A stretch of 64,000 bases of DNA. It comes from Planctomycetota bacterium. Its GTDB lineage: Bacteria > Planctomycetota > Planctomycetia > Gemmatales > Gemmataceae. Made by a program: the position numbers and the translations under genes. The stretch spans positions 1 to 64,000 of the forward strand of contig JACPZP010000032.1 of assembly GCA_016195405.1 (NCBI GenBank), written 5' to 3'. Below the pieces are notes generated by a model. It was not told where the DNA came from and ran no database searches. It worked only from the letters and a program-made list of their open reading frames with translations. This document shows positions 51,998 through 60,342 of this stretch, piece by piece. Numbering within the stretch: position 1 is the first letter of the stretch; the number at the start of each line of letters is the position of its first letter.

Positions 51998-52497
51998 GAC
52001 GTTTTCTTCTCCCTCGTATCGGGATTGATCGTCGGCGCTGGTTCGATCGTCGTTGTCTTTTCCGCCGCGCGAAACTCGACTCCCGGCAGCGACATGGTGA
52101 AGGTCACCCTCACGGCTGCCCTGGTTGCATCCCTCGGCACGGCGATGGCCTCGACCGAAGCCACATACGCGCCGGTGCTTCAGCAATCGCGCTTCAGCAG
52201 CAGGTCGTCATAGTGAGCGATTTCCTGCTGATCCTTCCAAAAGATCACAGTGGCCGTCGGAGCGCTTTCTTCGGGAACATCTTCGAAGCGTACGAACGCA
52301 GGCTGGATGTGAGAGTTGCCCTCCAGCTGCAGGCGCACGGTCACCTGGGCCTTTTCGCCAGCGAGCCACGGCTCAACCAGAAACAACTCCGGCGTGACGC
52401 GATCTCCAGCGACCGGAGCGTAGGCTGCGGGCGAAGAATCGCCGTGGCAGCCCACAAGCGCCGTCAAAATGAGGAATGCGACGAACCGCGGTTTCAC
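51994..52497 (-). CDS. Candidate selenoprotein: lipoprotein with in-frame TGA after Cys105
   Basis: 167 codons from a GTG at 52497 to TGA at 51996-51994, with an internal in-frame TGA at codon 106 (52182-52180). Signal with lipobox: AFLILTALVGCHGD. Before the TGA the protein is beta-rich (VTVRLQLEGNSHIQPAFVRF, ATVIFWKDQQEIAHYDDLLL), ending KRDC. After it the frame continues for 61 codons as STGAYVASVEAIAVPRDATR, AAVRVTFTMSLPGVEFRAAE; 46 of 61 of these codons end in G or C. The frame stops in an ATGA overlap with the next gene. A SECIS-like hairpin follows the TGA. The alternative is a 105-residue protein ending in Cys. Confidence 0.65.
52146..52163 (-). promoter_or_regulatory. SECIS-like hairpin 3' of the in-frame TGA of the 51994-52497 gene
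   Basis: On the minus strand TGGCTTC-GGTC-GAGGCCA forms a 7-bp stem (one G-U pair) with the tetraloop GGUC, starting 16 nt after the TGA, so the loop begins 23 nt after it. The GGUC apex is the element recognised by SelB in E. coli fdhF, from general knowledge of that system. Distance and loop composition are within the known bacterial range. Confidence 0.6.
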
Positions 52498-52516
52498 GTC
52501 AAGGCTCTCTTCGGTG

Positions 52517-52546
52517 GGCCGGGGCTTTGAATGCCCAGCCCCGGCC
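52517..52546. terminator. Intercistronic hairpin after the DUF1559 gene
   Basis: GGCCGGGGCT (52517-52526) and AGCCCCGGCC (52537-52546) form a 10-bp GC stem with a 10-nt loop. It lies between the DUF1559 stop and the lipoprotein start. Without a T-tract it is more likely an attenuator or an mRNA-stability hairpin that sets DUF1559 expression above the downstream genes. Confidence 0.6.
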
Positions 52547-52570
52547 ACGCCTTTGAAGCAACGTCAACGG

Positions 52571-53530
52571 TCAATCCGGCAGGGCGATCTCGCCAGCGGC
52601 CGGGCTTTCCGCGCCGCACCAGTGCTCGTCGTCGGTGCCATCGCGCACGGTGCGGACGCTGCCGTCGGCGAAACAAGTCAAGATGCCGCCCGGCGTGATG
52701 CTGTGTGATTTCAGCGGATGCGCTCGCTTTGGATTGGGCATCCACTCGGGGGCACGCATGCAGCGGCAATGCCACGGCTGGGTCCACGGCCAGGCAGTCG
52801 GATTAGCGCCCGCGAAGTTCACAAATCCCGTGCGTGGCCAGTAGCCATTCACGTAAAGAGAATTCGTGGGCAGGGCCACGCTGTAGTCGTTCGTTTCCTG
52901 GAGGACGCCGTAACCCCAGAGGCCGGCGCCGAAGCGGGGATTGCCCGAAGGCCGCTCGCTGACGGCGAGTTTTTCGTCGAAAATGATGGTGTTCGATAAG
53001 CCGTCCACCACCGCCGAGAACCTGGTGCCTTTGTCGCCGAAAAACTGCCAGTTGGCCGCGAAGCAACTCAGACCCCAATCGGTGCTCGGCCCGGCCCAGG
53101 GCGGCACCGGATTGCCGGTTCCCGAAGCGGACCACCATGAGGGCATCGCATTGGTCAACGTGAAGACGCCGTTGCCATATGTCGGATCGGAGGGATTGCG
53201 CAGGACCGCGAGCGTGCGGGTGCGGGCTTCGTCCTGGCCAAGGTTGTAGAGGTTGTTCTGCTCGAGGTTGGGGAGCAGGTGGTAGAACACCGAGCCGGGC
53301 TTGCCCGCATAGTCCCCGTACATCATCGGGGCGATCTTGTGGATGTCATGGGTGTTGTGCACGGCGAGGCCGAGCTGTTTCAGGTTGTTTTCCGCTTCGG
53401 TACGGCTGGCCGCAATGCGGACCTTCTGCACCGCAGGAAGCAGCAAGCCGACCAAAACGGCGATGATGGCGATGACCACAAGCAATTCGATCAACGTGAA
53501 TGCCGAGCGCCGCGAATACGAGCGGATCAT
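52571..53530 (-). CDS. DUF1559 prepilin-like protein
   Basis: 319 residues from the ATG at 53530; a start at 53557 is also possible. The N-terminus [20 protein letters not shown] is a type IV pilin-like/type II pseudopilin signal, cleaved after the short basic leader and methylated in the general family. The DUF1559 body follows ([37 protein letters not shown]) and the C-terminal [20 protein letters not shown]. This family is greatly expanded in planctomycetes. It heads an operon with two lipoproteins, the first with an in-frame TGA. Complete, unlike the remnant at 42633. Confidence 0.9.
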   Translation of the reverse strand: MIRSYSRRSAFTLIELLVVIAIIAVLVGLLLPAVQKVRIAASRTEAENNLKQLGLAVHNTHDIHKIAPMMYGDYAGKPGSVFYHLLPNLEQNNLYNLGQDEARTRTLAVLRNPSDPTYGNGVFTLTNAMPSWWSASGTGNPVPPWAGPSTDWGLSCFAANWQFFGDKGTRFSAVVDGLSNTIIFDEKLAVSERPSGNPRFGAGLWGYGVLQETNDYSVALPTNSLYVNGYWPRTGFVNFAGANPTAWPWTQPWHCRCMRAPEWMPNPKRAHPLKSHSITPGGILTCFADGSVRTVRDGTDDEHWCGAESPAAGEIALPD

Positions 53531-53645
53531 GGGGGCCCCCTTTTCAAAAAGGAACAATGAGGAGGAAGAAAACGGGCAGGCAGGACGAGGTGCGCGGAGA
53601 ACTCATGGTGTGAACTCCCATCGCAAACGCCATAATACAGAGATA

Positions 53646-53681
53646 TTGACGAAGTACAACCTATATTCATAACTTATGAAT
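53646..53681. promoter_or_regulatory. Candidate operator and promoter in the DUF1559-fae divergent region
   Basis: A perfect 17-bp inverted repeat ATTCATAA-C-TTATGAAT (53665-53681) lies between the divergent DUF1559 and fae genes. TTGACG at 53646-53651, with ATAACT 17 bp later, may be a promoter reading toward fae and would place the palindrome over its -10 region. AT-rich against a GC-rich background. Confidence 0.4.
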
Positions 53682-53780
53682 CGAGTAATGTGAATGGGGC
53701 TCGGCGCTTGATCTTCAGGCCATCGCCGCTATGCTCTCCCCATATCGGCACGATCAATCTTTCAACCAAGGAGTGCGCAC

Positions 53781-54278
53781 ATGTCCATGTTCATCGGCGA
53801 AGCCCTGGTCGGCGAAGGCAATGAAGTGGCCCATATTGACCTGCTCATCGGTTCGAAGGATGGCCCGGTCGGCACCGCGTTCGCGACCGCGCTCACGAAC
53901 CAGTCCAAGGGTCACAGCAACCTCTTGGCCGTGATCACGCCGAACCTGATCTGCAAGCCCGCCACGATTCTCATCACCAAATTCACCATGGAACACCTGA
54001 AGCAAGCGGTGCAGATGTTCGGTCCGGCCCAGGCTTCCGTGGCCCGCGCGGTGGCCGACAGCGTCGCCGCCGGCGTCATTCCCGCGCGCGACGCCGATAA
54101 CCTCGTCATCGTGTGCGGCGTCTTCATCCACAAGGATGCCAAGGATGACAACAAGATTTACCAGTACAACTACGAAGCGACCAAGCTCTCCATTTCCCGC
54201 GCCATGAAGGGCGAGCCGAAGATCGAAGAAATCATCGCCCGCAAGGACAAGGAAAAGCACCCGTTCTCGCCCAAATAG
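53781..54278 (+). CDS. fae: Formaldehyde-activating enzyme
   Basis: Catalyses condensation of formaldehyde with tetrahydromethanopterin to methylene-H4MPT, the entry step of H4MPT-linked formaldehyde oxidation. 165 residues, full length. The family start MSMFIGEALVGEGNEVAHID includes the catalytic-region His18, followed by GPVGTAFATALTNQSKGHSN and the conserved MFGPAQASVARAVADSVAAG. AAGGAG is 8 nt before the ATG. Next to an mtdB-like gene, which takes the product onward. Planctomycetes are known to carry this archaeal-type C1 pathway. Confidence 0.95.
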   Translation: MSMFIGEALVGEGNEVAHIDLLIGSKDGPVGTAFATALTNQSKGHSNLLAVITPNLICKPATILITKFTMEHLKQAVQMFGPAQASVARAVADSVAAGVIPARDADNLVIVCGVFIHKDAKDDNKIYQYNYEATKLSISRAMKGEPKIEEIIARKDKEKHPFSPK

Positions 54279-54357
54279 TTGGTAGTGGATAGTGGTTAGT
54301 GGCTAGTTGGAAGAGACGACCACTTACCACTCACCACTAACCACTAACCACTCATGA
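54279..54357. repeat. Inverted GTGGTTAGTGG repeat between fae and the mtdB-like gene
   Basis: The plus strand reads GGTAGTGGATAGTGGTTAGT (from about 54281) and then CCACTCACCACTAACCACTA (from about 54329), low-complexity arms of 6- to 7-bp units that pair with each other. The outer arms at 21361-21560 belong to the same family. Confidence 0.75.
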
Positions 54358-54369
54358 CTCACTCCTCCG

Positions 54370-55242
54370 ATGGACAAGCGCACCGTCCTCCTGCAGCTCG
54401 ACAGCGATCCGCAACCCAGCGCGTTTGATCGGGTGGTCGCCGTCGATGCCGGGGCCGATGAAGTCTTCAGTTACGGCGGCGTCACACCCGAACAGGTGCA
54501 AGCCCTGGTTCACGGCTGCATCTTCACGCGCGGGCCGAAGGATCTCAAGCGGACGGCAATTTTCATCGGCGGCAGCGACGTGGCGGCCGGCGAGAAGCTA
54601 ATGCACCAAGCCGTTAAAGCGATGCTGCCGGCGTTCGGGCTTCGCGTGTCCGTGCTCCTCGACGCCAACGGCGCCAACACGACCGCCGCCGCCGCGGTTC
54701 GCGCTGCGGGGCGTCACCTCGCGCTCAAGGATTGTCCGGCTCTGGTCCTCGGCGGCACCGGTCCGGTCGGTCAGCGTGTCGCCCGGCTTCTTGCTCGTGA
54801 AGGCGCTGAGGTACGCGTCGGCTCCCGTCAACAGAGTCGGGCGGCCGCGGTCTGTAAGGAACTCGCAGGGAAGGTCTCGGGCGCCAGGCTGACGCCACTC
54901 GCCACAGGTTCGCCGCCGGAACTAAACGCCGCGGTGGAAGGGCGCATCCTTGTCATCGCGGCGGGTGCTGCGAGCGCCGTCCTGTTGCCGAAATCCGCCC
55001 GGCAAGCATGCCGAACTTTGCAAGTGGTCATCGACTTGAACGCGGTGCCGCCGCTTGGGATCGAGGGCATCGAGGTGACGGATAAAGGCGGCCAGCGTGA
55101 CAGCGTGCTCGCTTACGGCGCCATCGGCGTCGGCGAAACCAAGATGAAGGCACATAAGGCCGCCATTGCGCGCCTCTTCGAGAGCAACGATCAAGTGCTG
55201 GACGCGGAGGAAGTCTACCAGATCGCGCTTGGATTGCCCTGA
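54370..55242 (+). CDS. Methylene-tetrahydromethanopterin dehydrogenase (MtdB/MtdC-like)
   Basis: 290 residues. NAD(P)-dependent oxidation of methylene-H4MPT to methenyl-H4MPT, the step after Fae. The N-terminal domain (VAVDAGADEVFSYGGVTPEQ, CIFTRGPKDLKRTAIFIGGS) is followed by a Rossmann fold, ALVLGGTGPVGQRVARLLA (about 125-143), and the late AYGAIGVGETKMKAHKAAI, all features of the Mtd family. MtdB, MtdC and MtdA cannot be told apart with certainty by eye. Context next to fae supports an H4MPT role. Confidence 0.85.
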   Translation: MDKRTVLLQLDSDPQPSAFDRVVAVDAGADEVFSYGGVTPEQVQALVHGCIFTRGPKDLKRTAIFIGGSDVAAGEKLMHQAVKAMLPAFGLRVSVLLDANGANTTAAAAVRAAGRHLALKDCPALVLGGTGPVGQRVARLLAREGAEVRVGSRQQSRAAAVCKELAGKVSGARLTPLATGSPPELNAAVEGRILVIAAGAASAVLLPKSARQACRTLQVVIDLNAVPPLGIEGIEVTDKGGQRDSVLAYGAIGVGETKMKAHKAAIARLFESNDQVLDAEEVYQIALGLP

Positions 55243-55312
55243 TGATTGTTTACGTTTCGCGCTCGCATGGCTCTCGGTGAACGCGAAACGCAAGCAACTT
55301 GCACGCAGCCAG

Positions 55313-55351
55313 CGCTCGCCGCCCGCGCTCGCCGCTGGCTCGCGGCTAAAC
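55313..55351. repeat. Half element of the GCCGCGAGCC palindrome family
   Basis: CGCTCGCCGCTGGCTCGCGG with flanking CTAAAC matches the right arm of the elements at 21396-21535 and 24124-24207. The left arm is missing; a short CGCTCGCCG duplicate precedes it. It lies between convergent genes. Confidence 0.65.
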
Positions 55352-55372
55352 GCAATTAGATGCGGCCAATTG

Positions 55373-56212
55373 CTAATCCCGGCAAAAGCGTGCGATCATC
55401 TCCACGAACTCCGCTTCCTTTTCAAACATCGGCAGGTGGCCGCAATCTTTGATGAGCTTCAACTCGGATCCGCGAATGTGCTTGTGATATGCCTCGCCGT
55501 AAGCCGGGGGCACCAAGCGATCGTGTTCGCCCCAGACCAGGAGCGTCGGACACCCGATGCGATGTAGCCGGCCCGCCAGCTTGGGATTGTACGGCCGTTC
55601 CCAGACGAGCCGGGCCAGCACCGAAAGCGACTGATACGCTTGCATCATCGTCGCTTCGTCGGGCTGATCACTGATTACGAGGCTGGCCATCGCGCCCTGC
55701 GGATCGTGAAACAACAGTTCCCGCAACCGCTCGCGGTCGTTCATGATGCGAAACAAGTCGGGCAGCGGCGACTCCTCGATCCAAAGTCCTGGGGCATCAG
55801 CGAGCCAAAGCTTCTTGACGCGCTCCGGCCAGCGGACGGCGAACTCGGCGGCGATCCAGCCTCCAAGGCTCACTCCGCCTAGGATGACCTCGTCAAGACC
55901 GAGGGCATCAAACAATTCGACATAGTGAAAAGCCATGTCCTCGATAGCATCGATGCCGTCGAGGCCGCCGGAAAGGCCAAATCCCGGATGCGTCGGCACC
56001 AGGACGCGAAATTGGCGTGCCCAGCTTTGGTAGAAGGGCAGCCACATCGCGGACTCGTCGAGCGCGCTGTGCAGGTAGACGAAGGGCGTGCCCGCGCCGG
56101 CGTGCTTGATGACCGTGGGCCGGCCGACGACTTCGATGGTCTCCGGTTCGCCGCCGCCTTTAGAGAGCATCACGCGGATGCCATAGGTCAGCTTTTTCAA
56201 GGTTTTGAACAT
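55373..56212 (-). CDS. Alpha/beta hydrolase
   Basis: 279 residues, alpha/beta-hydrolase fold. The oxyanion region is FVYLHSALDESAMW, the nucleophile elbow GGVSLGGWIA puts Ser at 115, the acid is likely in LVWGEHDRLVP and the base His in IKDCGHLPMF. The triad is complete. Substrate unknown. Its start lies 53 bp inside the end of the LLM oxidoreductase gene; an internal Met at 56170 would shorten the overlap to 11 bp. The pair is probably cotranscribed and may act in sequence on one substrate. Confidence 0.85.
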   Translation of the reverse strand: MFKTLKKLTYGIRVMLSKGGGEPETIEVVGRPTVIKHAGAGTPFVYLHSALDESAMWLPFYQSWARQFRVLVPTHPGFGLSGGLDGIDAIEDMAFHYVELFDALGLDEVILGGVSLGGWIAAEFAVRWPERVKKLWLADAPGLWIEESPLPDLFRIMNDRERLRELLFHDPQGAMASLVISDQPDEATMMQAYQSLSVLARLVWERPYNPKLAGRLHRIGCPTLLVWGEHDRLVPPAYGEAYHKHIRGSELKLIKDCGHLPMFEKEAEFVEMIARFCRD

Positions 56213-57281
56213 TGTGCCTCGTGGTCCCCGTTTGACAGCCGGTGAGAATGACGCCGACGCCTAATTCCTTCTGATATTGGCAAAGCTTTTGGCGCACGGT
56301 CGCCGGGCTGCCGACGATTGCGAAGATTCCCTTCTCAATGTCGTCCCAACTTTTCTGGGCGTAAATGAACTTGTCTTGGTTCTTGAGAATAGCCAGTGCG
56401 GATTTCGGCGACGTGTAACCCGGCGGCGTAAGGCCAATGCCCTTCAAGTGATTGCGAATGAAATACCATAGGTGCGGCTCGAACTCCTCGCGCGCTTGCC
56501 GGTCGGTCTCGGCGACGTAAACCGGCACGCCCCAGCCCATCTGCTCCGGGTCGGCGGTGTAACCCGCTTTTTGACATGCCTCGCGAAACTGTGCGAACAC
56601 GCGGCGAAAGACGTCGATGTGAAAGTACGGCACCCCCATGTAGGCAAATCGCCGCTGAGCGACGAATTCAATCGTTTCCAAGCTGCCTACGCCCGGAATC
56701 CAAATCGGCGGATGCGGCTTCTGGTAAGGACGCGGCCAGGGATTGACGTAGCGGAAGTGAAAGTGCTTCGAGTTCCACAGGAATGGCCCGGGTTCGGTCC
56801 AGGCCTTCAGGATGAGGTCGAGAGCTTCACGGAATTTCTCACGAGCGTTGGTTGGATCGACTTGGTAGGTGAAATACTCCGGACCGCCGCCGATCACCAT
56901 GCCCGCGACCAGCCGGCCCTTGGAAAGCACATCGAGCATCGCGAATTCTTCCGCGACGCGCAGGGGCGGATTGTAGAGGGGCAGGGCGTTGCCGATGACC
57001 GCGATCTTGGCCGACTTGGTGCGTTGCGTCAGCGCGCCGGCGATCACATTCGGAGACGGCATCAAGCCGTAGGCGTTCTGGTGATGCTCATTGACGCAGA
57101 TGCCGTCGAACCCCAATTCTTCCGCGTAGGCCAGCGTGTTGATGTACTCGGTGTATAGCTCATGGCCTTTGATCGGATCATAAAGCGTGTTGGGGCACCA
57201 GACCCAGGCGGAGTCGTATTTCTTGTCGAAGTTCTCAGGCAGATACGGCCAGGGCATCAGATGGAAGAAGAAGACTTTCAT
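56160..57281 (-). CDS. LLM-class (luciferase-like) flavin-dependent oxidoreductase
   Basis: 373 residues, luciferase-like monooxygenase fold using reduced FMN or F420. Recognisable blocks: GFDGICVNEHHQNAYGLMPS near residue 55-75 with the family His pair, SAKIAVIGNALPLYNPPLRV, EEFAMLDVLSKGRLVAGMVI, and KPHPPIWIPGVGSLETIEFV. Substrate not predictable. The 3' end overlaps the alpha/beta hydrolase start. Nearby C1 genes suggest, but do not show, a link to one-carbon or alkane/alkanesulfonate-type oxidation. Confidence 0.88.
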   Translation of the reverse strand: MKVFFFHLMPWPYLPENFDKKYDSAWVWCPNTLYDPIKGHELYTEYINTLAYAEELGFDGICVNEHHQNAYGLMPSPNVIAGALTQRTKSAKIAVIGNALPLYNPPLRVAEEFAMLDVLSKGRLVAGMVIGGGPEYFTYQVDPTNAREKFREALDLILKAWTEPGPFLWNSKHFHFRYVNPWPRPYQKPHPPIWIPGVGSLETIEFVAQRRFAYMGVPYFHIDVFRRVFAQFREACQKAGYTADPEQMGWGVPVYVAETDRQAREEFEPHLWYFIRNHLKGIGLTPPGYTSPKSALAILKNQDKFIYAQKSWDDIEKGIFAIVGSPATVRQKLCQYQKELGVGVILTGCQTGTTRHNVQNLEKADLWHPRDAL

Positions 57282-57417
57282 GCTGGATTACCATAGGTCT
57301 GCGTCGAGAATGAGGTAGGGCCAATCGCTTGAGAAACCGCGGCGAATAGCCGATTAGAAGACTAGCGCATCTCTTTTGCCGCCCCGAACCCGCGCGGTTG
57401 CCAAGGAAGGATTGGTC

Positions 57418-58359
57418 ATGGCCCTGACGGCAGTTGCCCAATTTACCCGAATTGTCGGCTGGACGGAGGCCAGGAAGGCCGACGCGCTGGCGCAGCACTA
57501 TTGTGAGAAGCTGGAAGGCGGCAACATCCTGTTCTTTCCGACCATGCCCTTTGCGTTTCAGGAAGAGCACAAGCAGGCGCTGTTATCGAAGAAGCAGAGC
57601 GATCTGCGCTTCCACAAGAACATCTCCTATCAGCCCGATCGCGATCTGCTTCGTGGTCAGGGCGACACAAGTTCCGAGGACTTTCACGCCCTGAAGACGA
57701 TCTTGCGAGACTATGCGGCCAGCGCTACCGCGTTCGTCGACGATTTCCTGCGGCCCTATCGCGGCAAATATCGCCTCGATTTCGCCAGCTACCGTCCCGT
57801 CGAGGAGGAAGGGCGCGCCTTGAGCCTGCACAAACGCAATGACCTATTGCATGTAGACGCCTTTCCGTCTCGGCCCACGGGCGGAGACCGAATCCTGCGC
57901 GTCTTCACCAACCTGAATCCGACGCGCGGACGATGCTGGATCACGGGCGAAAACTTTGAGAGCCTGGCGCTGCGCTACGCGCGTGACGCCGGTTTGGCAC
58001 AGTACGCGGGCCGGCTGAATTCGCCCCTGTGGTGGATGGCGGCGCGGATGACGGCGCTTTCCTGGCGGCTTTTTGGACGTCGCAGTTTGCCGCCGTCGCC
58101 CTACGACCAGTTCATGCACCACTTCCACAATTATCTGAAAGAGAACGAGGATTACCAAAGCAACGCCCCGCGCGTCCACCACGAGCTGCCGCCGGGTTCG
58201 ACTTGGCTGGTATACACCGATTCGGTGCCACACGCGGTGCTGTCGGGGCAGTTCGCCATCGAGCAGACCTACATCGTCGATCACAAGGCGATGGTGACGC
58301 CGGAGCGGGCGCCGATACGGATTCTCGAGCAACTCTGCAGGCGCCGATTGGCGGCCTGA
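57418..58359 (+). CDS. Kdo hydroxylase-family Fe(II)/2-oxoglutarate oxygenase
   Basis: 313 residues from the ATG at 57418 (AAGGAAGG 7 nt upstream). Resembles KdoO, which hydroxylates Kdo of lipid A cores. The metal-binding HxD is in DLLHVDAFPSRPTGGDRILR, with TNLNPTRGRCWITG after it; the distal His is likely in TDSVPHAVLSGQFAIEQTYI. The HHFHNYLKENEDYQ region and SSTWLVY-type strand (PPGSTWLVYTDSVPHAV) fit the family. Presence supports a lipid A/Kdo outer membrane in this organism. Confidence 0.8.
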   Translation: MALTAVAQFTRIVGWTEARKADALAQHYCEKLEGGNILFFPTMPFAFQEEHKQALLSKKQSDLRFHKNISYQPDRDLLRGQGDTSSEDFHALKTILRDYAASATAFVDDFLRPYRGKYRLDFASYRPVEEEGRALSLHKRNDLLHVDAFPSRPTGGDRILRVFTNLNPTRGRCWITGENFESLALRYARDAGLAQYAGRLNSPLWWMAARMTALSWRLFGRRSLPPSPYDQFMHHFHNYLKENEDYQSNAPRVHHELPPGSTWLVYTDSVPHAVLSGQFAIEQTYIVDHKAMVTPERAPIRILEQLCRRRLAA

Positions 58360-58491
58360 GCCTCTCGTTTGCTATTCAAGCGCCGCCGGTATCATAACGG
58401 CCATGCCGAACTGCAAGCGGCATCTGGGGCTTTCATCAACTTTCGCGACATCATACCATATCAGTGGTTAGTTTCCCTCACGGAGCGAATC

Positions 58492-60291
58492 ATGCGCCAC
58501 CCCGCACTCAAAGATAGTGTCTTGCGCCTTTTGCCGCGCGTCCAGACACCAGCGCAGTACATCGGCGGCGAATTGAACAGCGTCGTCAAAGATCATGCCG
58601 AAGTCCGCGGCAAGTTGTGTTTGGCTTTTCCGGACACTTACACGCTTGGGATGAGCCACCACGGCTTGCAGGTGCTTTACACACTTCTGAACAACGATCC
58701 GCAGTGGGCCTGCGAGCGCGCGTTCACGCCGTGGATCGATTTCGAAGGCGAGCTGCGCCGCGCCGGACTGCCGCTTTACAGCCTGGAGACATTCACGCCG
58801 CTGGCCGAGTTCGATGTCGTCGGTTTTAGCCTGCAATATGAGGTCTGCTACACCAACGTCCTCACCATGCTCGATTTGGGCGGCATCCCGCTCCACTCGA
58901 AAGACCGCACGCTTGACCATCCGCTGGTCCTGGCAGGGGGCCCGGGAGCGCAGAATCCCGAACTGCTCGCCCCGTTCATCGACATCTTCGTCATCGGCGA
59001 TGGCGAGGAAAGCCTGCCGTGGATCATGGAGCGCTGGATGGCCTTGAAGGAGCAACCCTGGATTTCGCGTCAGGACATGATCGCCGAGTTGGTCGGCGGC
59101 ACGACTTGGGCCTACGCGCCGGCGTTCTACGAACCCGAATATCATGCCGACGGCACGATCGCCGCCGTCAACCGCACCCGCGCCGTTGTGCCGCGCGAGA
59201 TCATGGCTTGCACCATCACGCAGGATTTCGACGCCATTCCGCTTCCAACCAAGCCGGTCGTTCCTTACGTGCAAACGCCGCACGACCGCATCGCCATTGA
59301 GATCATGCGCGGCTGTCCGTGGCAGTGCCGCTTTTGCCAGTCCACCGTCATCAAACGGCCATTACGGGTGCGCTCGGTCGAGACGATCGTGCAGGCTGCC
59401 CTCGAAAGCTATCACAATACGGGCCATCACGAGATCAGCCTCCTGAGCCTGAGCACCAGCGATTATCCGCACTTCGAGGAGTTGGTTGAGCGGATGCACG
59501 AGGTTTTTACGCCGCTCGGAGTCGACATCTCACTGCCCAGCTTGCGCGTCACGCACCAACTACGCTCGCTGCCAAAGCTATTCAGCGGTGTGCGTAAGGC
59601 CGGGTTGACTTTGGCGCCCGAGGTCGCCCGCGATGACATGCGCGTGCAGATTCGCAAGCCGATCAAGAATGAAGACTTATTCGAAGGATGCCGCGAGGCG
59701 TTCAAGGCCGGCTGGCAGCGCGTCAAGTTATATTTCTTATGCGGGCTGCCCGGCGAGCGCCCTGTCGATCTCGACGGCATTGTCGACATGGCCGAGGCGA
59801 TCTCGCGCATCGGCAAAGAAGTGAAAGGCCGGTTCGTGGAGGTGACGGCGTCAGTCTCCAACTTCGTGCCCAAGCCGCACACGCCGTACCAGTGGAACGG
59901 CATGCAGACGCGTGCGTATCTGGAGTGGGCGGGGCAGTACTTGCGGCGACGCTGCAAGCTAAAGTCGGTGCGGATCAAACAGCACGACATCGACTGCAGC
60001 CTGTTGGAAGGCGTGCTGACACGCGGCGATCGCCGGGTGTCGGCGGCGCTGGAAGAAGCGTGGCGGCGCGGCTGCCGGCTCGACGGCTGGCGCGAATGCT
60101 TCAAACCAGAAATCTGGTGGCAGACATTTGCAGACCTTGGCATCGACCCGGCTTTTTATTCGCAGCGCAGCCGGCCCATCGATGAGGTCCTTCCCTGGGA
60201 CCACGTCAATGTCAAGAAAGGCCGCAACTTTCTGGAGAAGGAACAAACGCGCAGTCTGGTGCAGCTCGAGGTGATGGCCGACGCCAACTAA
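58492..60291 (+). CDS. B12-binding-like radical SAM protein (TIGR03960-type)
   Basis: 599 residues from the ATG at 58492; the longer frame upstream is not conserved-looking. The N-terminal domain resembles the fused B12-binding-like part (LAFPDTYTLGMSHHGLQVLY, VLAGGPGAQNPELLAPFIDI, GDGEESLPWIM). The radical SAM core has the cluster motif IMRGCPWQCRFCQS (CxxxCxxC), then LSLSTSDYPHFEELVERM and FLCGLPGERPVDLDGIVDMA. This is the YgiQ/TIGR03960 layout found in many anaerobes and planctomycetes; in some lineages a TIGR03936 partner is fused or adjacent, but none is here. The reaction is unknown. Confidence 0.85.
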   Translation: MRHPALKDSVLRLLPRVQTPAQYIGGELNSVVKDHAEVRGKLCLAFPDTYTLGMSHHGLQVLYTLLNNDPQWACERAFTPWIDFEGELRRAGLPLYSLETFTPLAEFDVVGFSLQYEVCYTNVLTMLDLGGIPLHSKDRTLDHPLVLAGGPGAQNPELLAPFIDIFVIGDGEESLPWIMERWMALKEQPWISRQDMIAELVGGTTWAYAPAFYEPEYHADGTIAAVNRTRAVVPREIMACTITQDFDAIPLPTKPVVPYVQTPHDRIAIEIMRGCPWQCRFCQSTVIKRPLRVRSVETIVQAALESYHNTGHHEISLLSLSTSDYPHFEELVERMHEVFTPLGVDISLPSLRVTHQLRSLPKLFSGVRKAGLTLAPEVARDDMRVQIRKPIKNEDLFEGCREAFKAGWQRVKLYFLCGLPGERPVDLDGIVDMAEAISRIGKEVKGRFVEVTASVSNFVPKPHTPYQWNGMQTRAYLEWAGQYLRRRCKLKSVRIKQHDIDCSLLEGVLTRGDRRVSAALEEAWRRGCRLDGWRECFKPEIWWQTFADLGIDPAFYSQRSRPIDEVLPWDHVNVKKGRNFLEKEQTRSLVQLEVMADAN

Positions 60292-60342
60292 TCATGGCGT
60301 GCCGTTTCGCACATGCGCAAACAACTGGAGCGGGAGATTTCT

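Noticed and set aside
52571-52573. TGA at the end of the DUF1559 gene as a further Sec candidate
   Set aside because: It is not preceded by Cys, the family normally ends here, the downstream frame is not protein-like, and the next hairpin is a GC-rich intercistronic stem rather than a GUC-loop element at SECIS distance.
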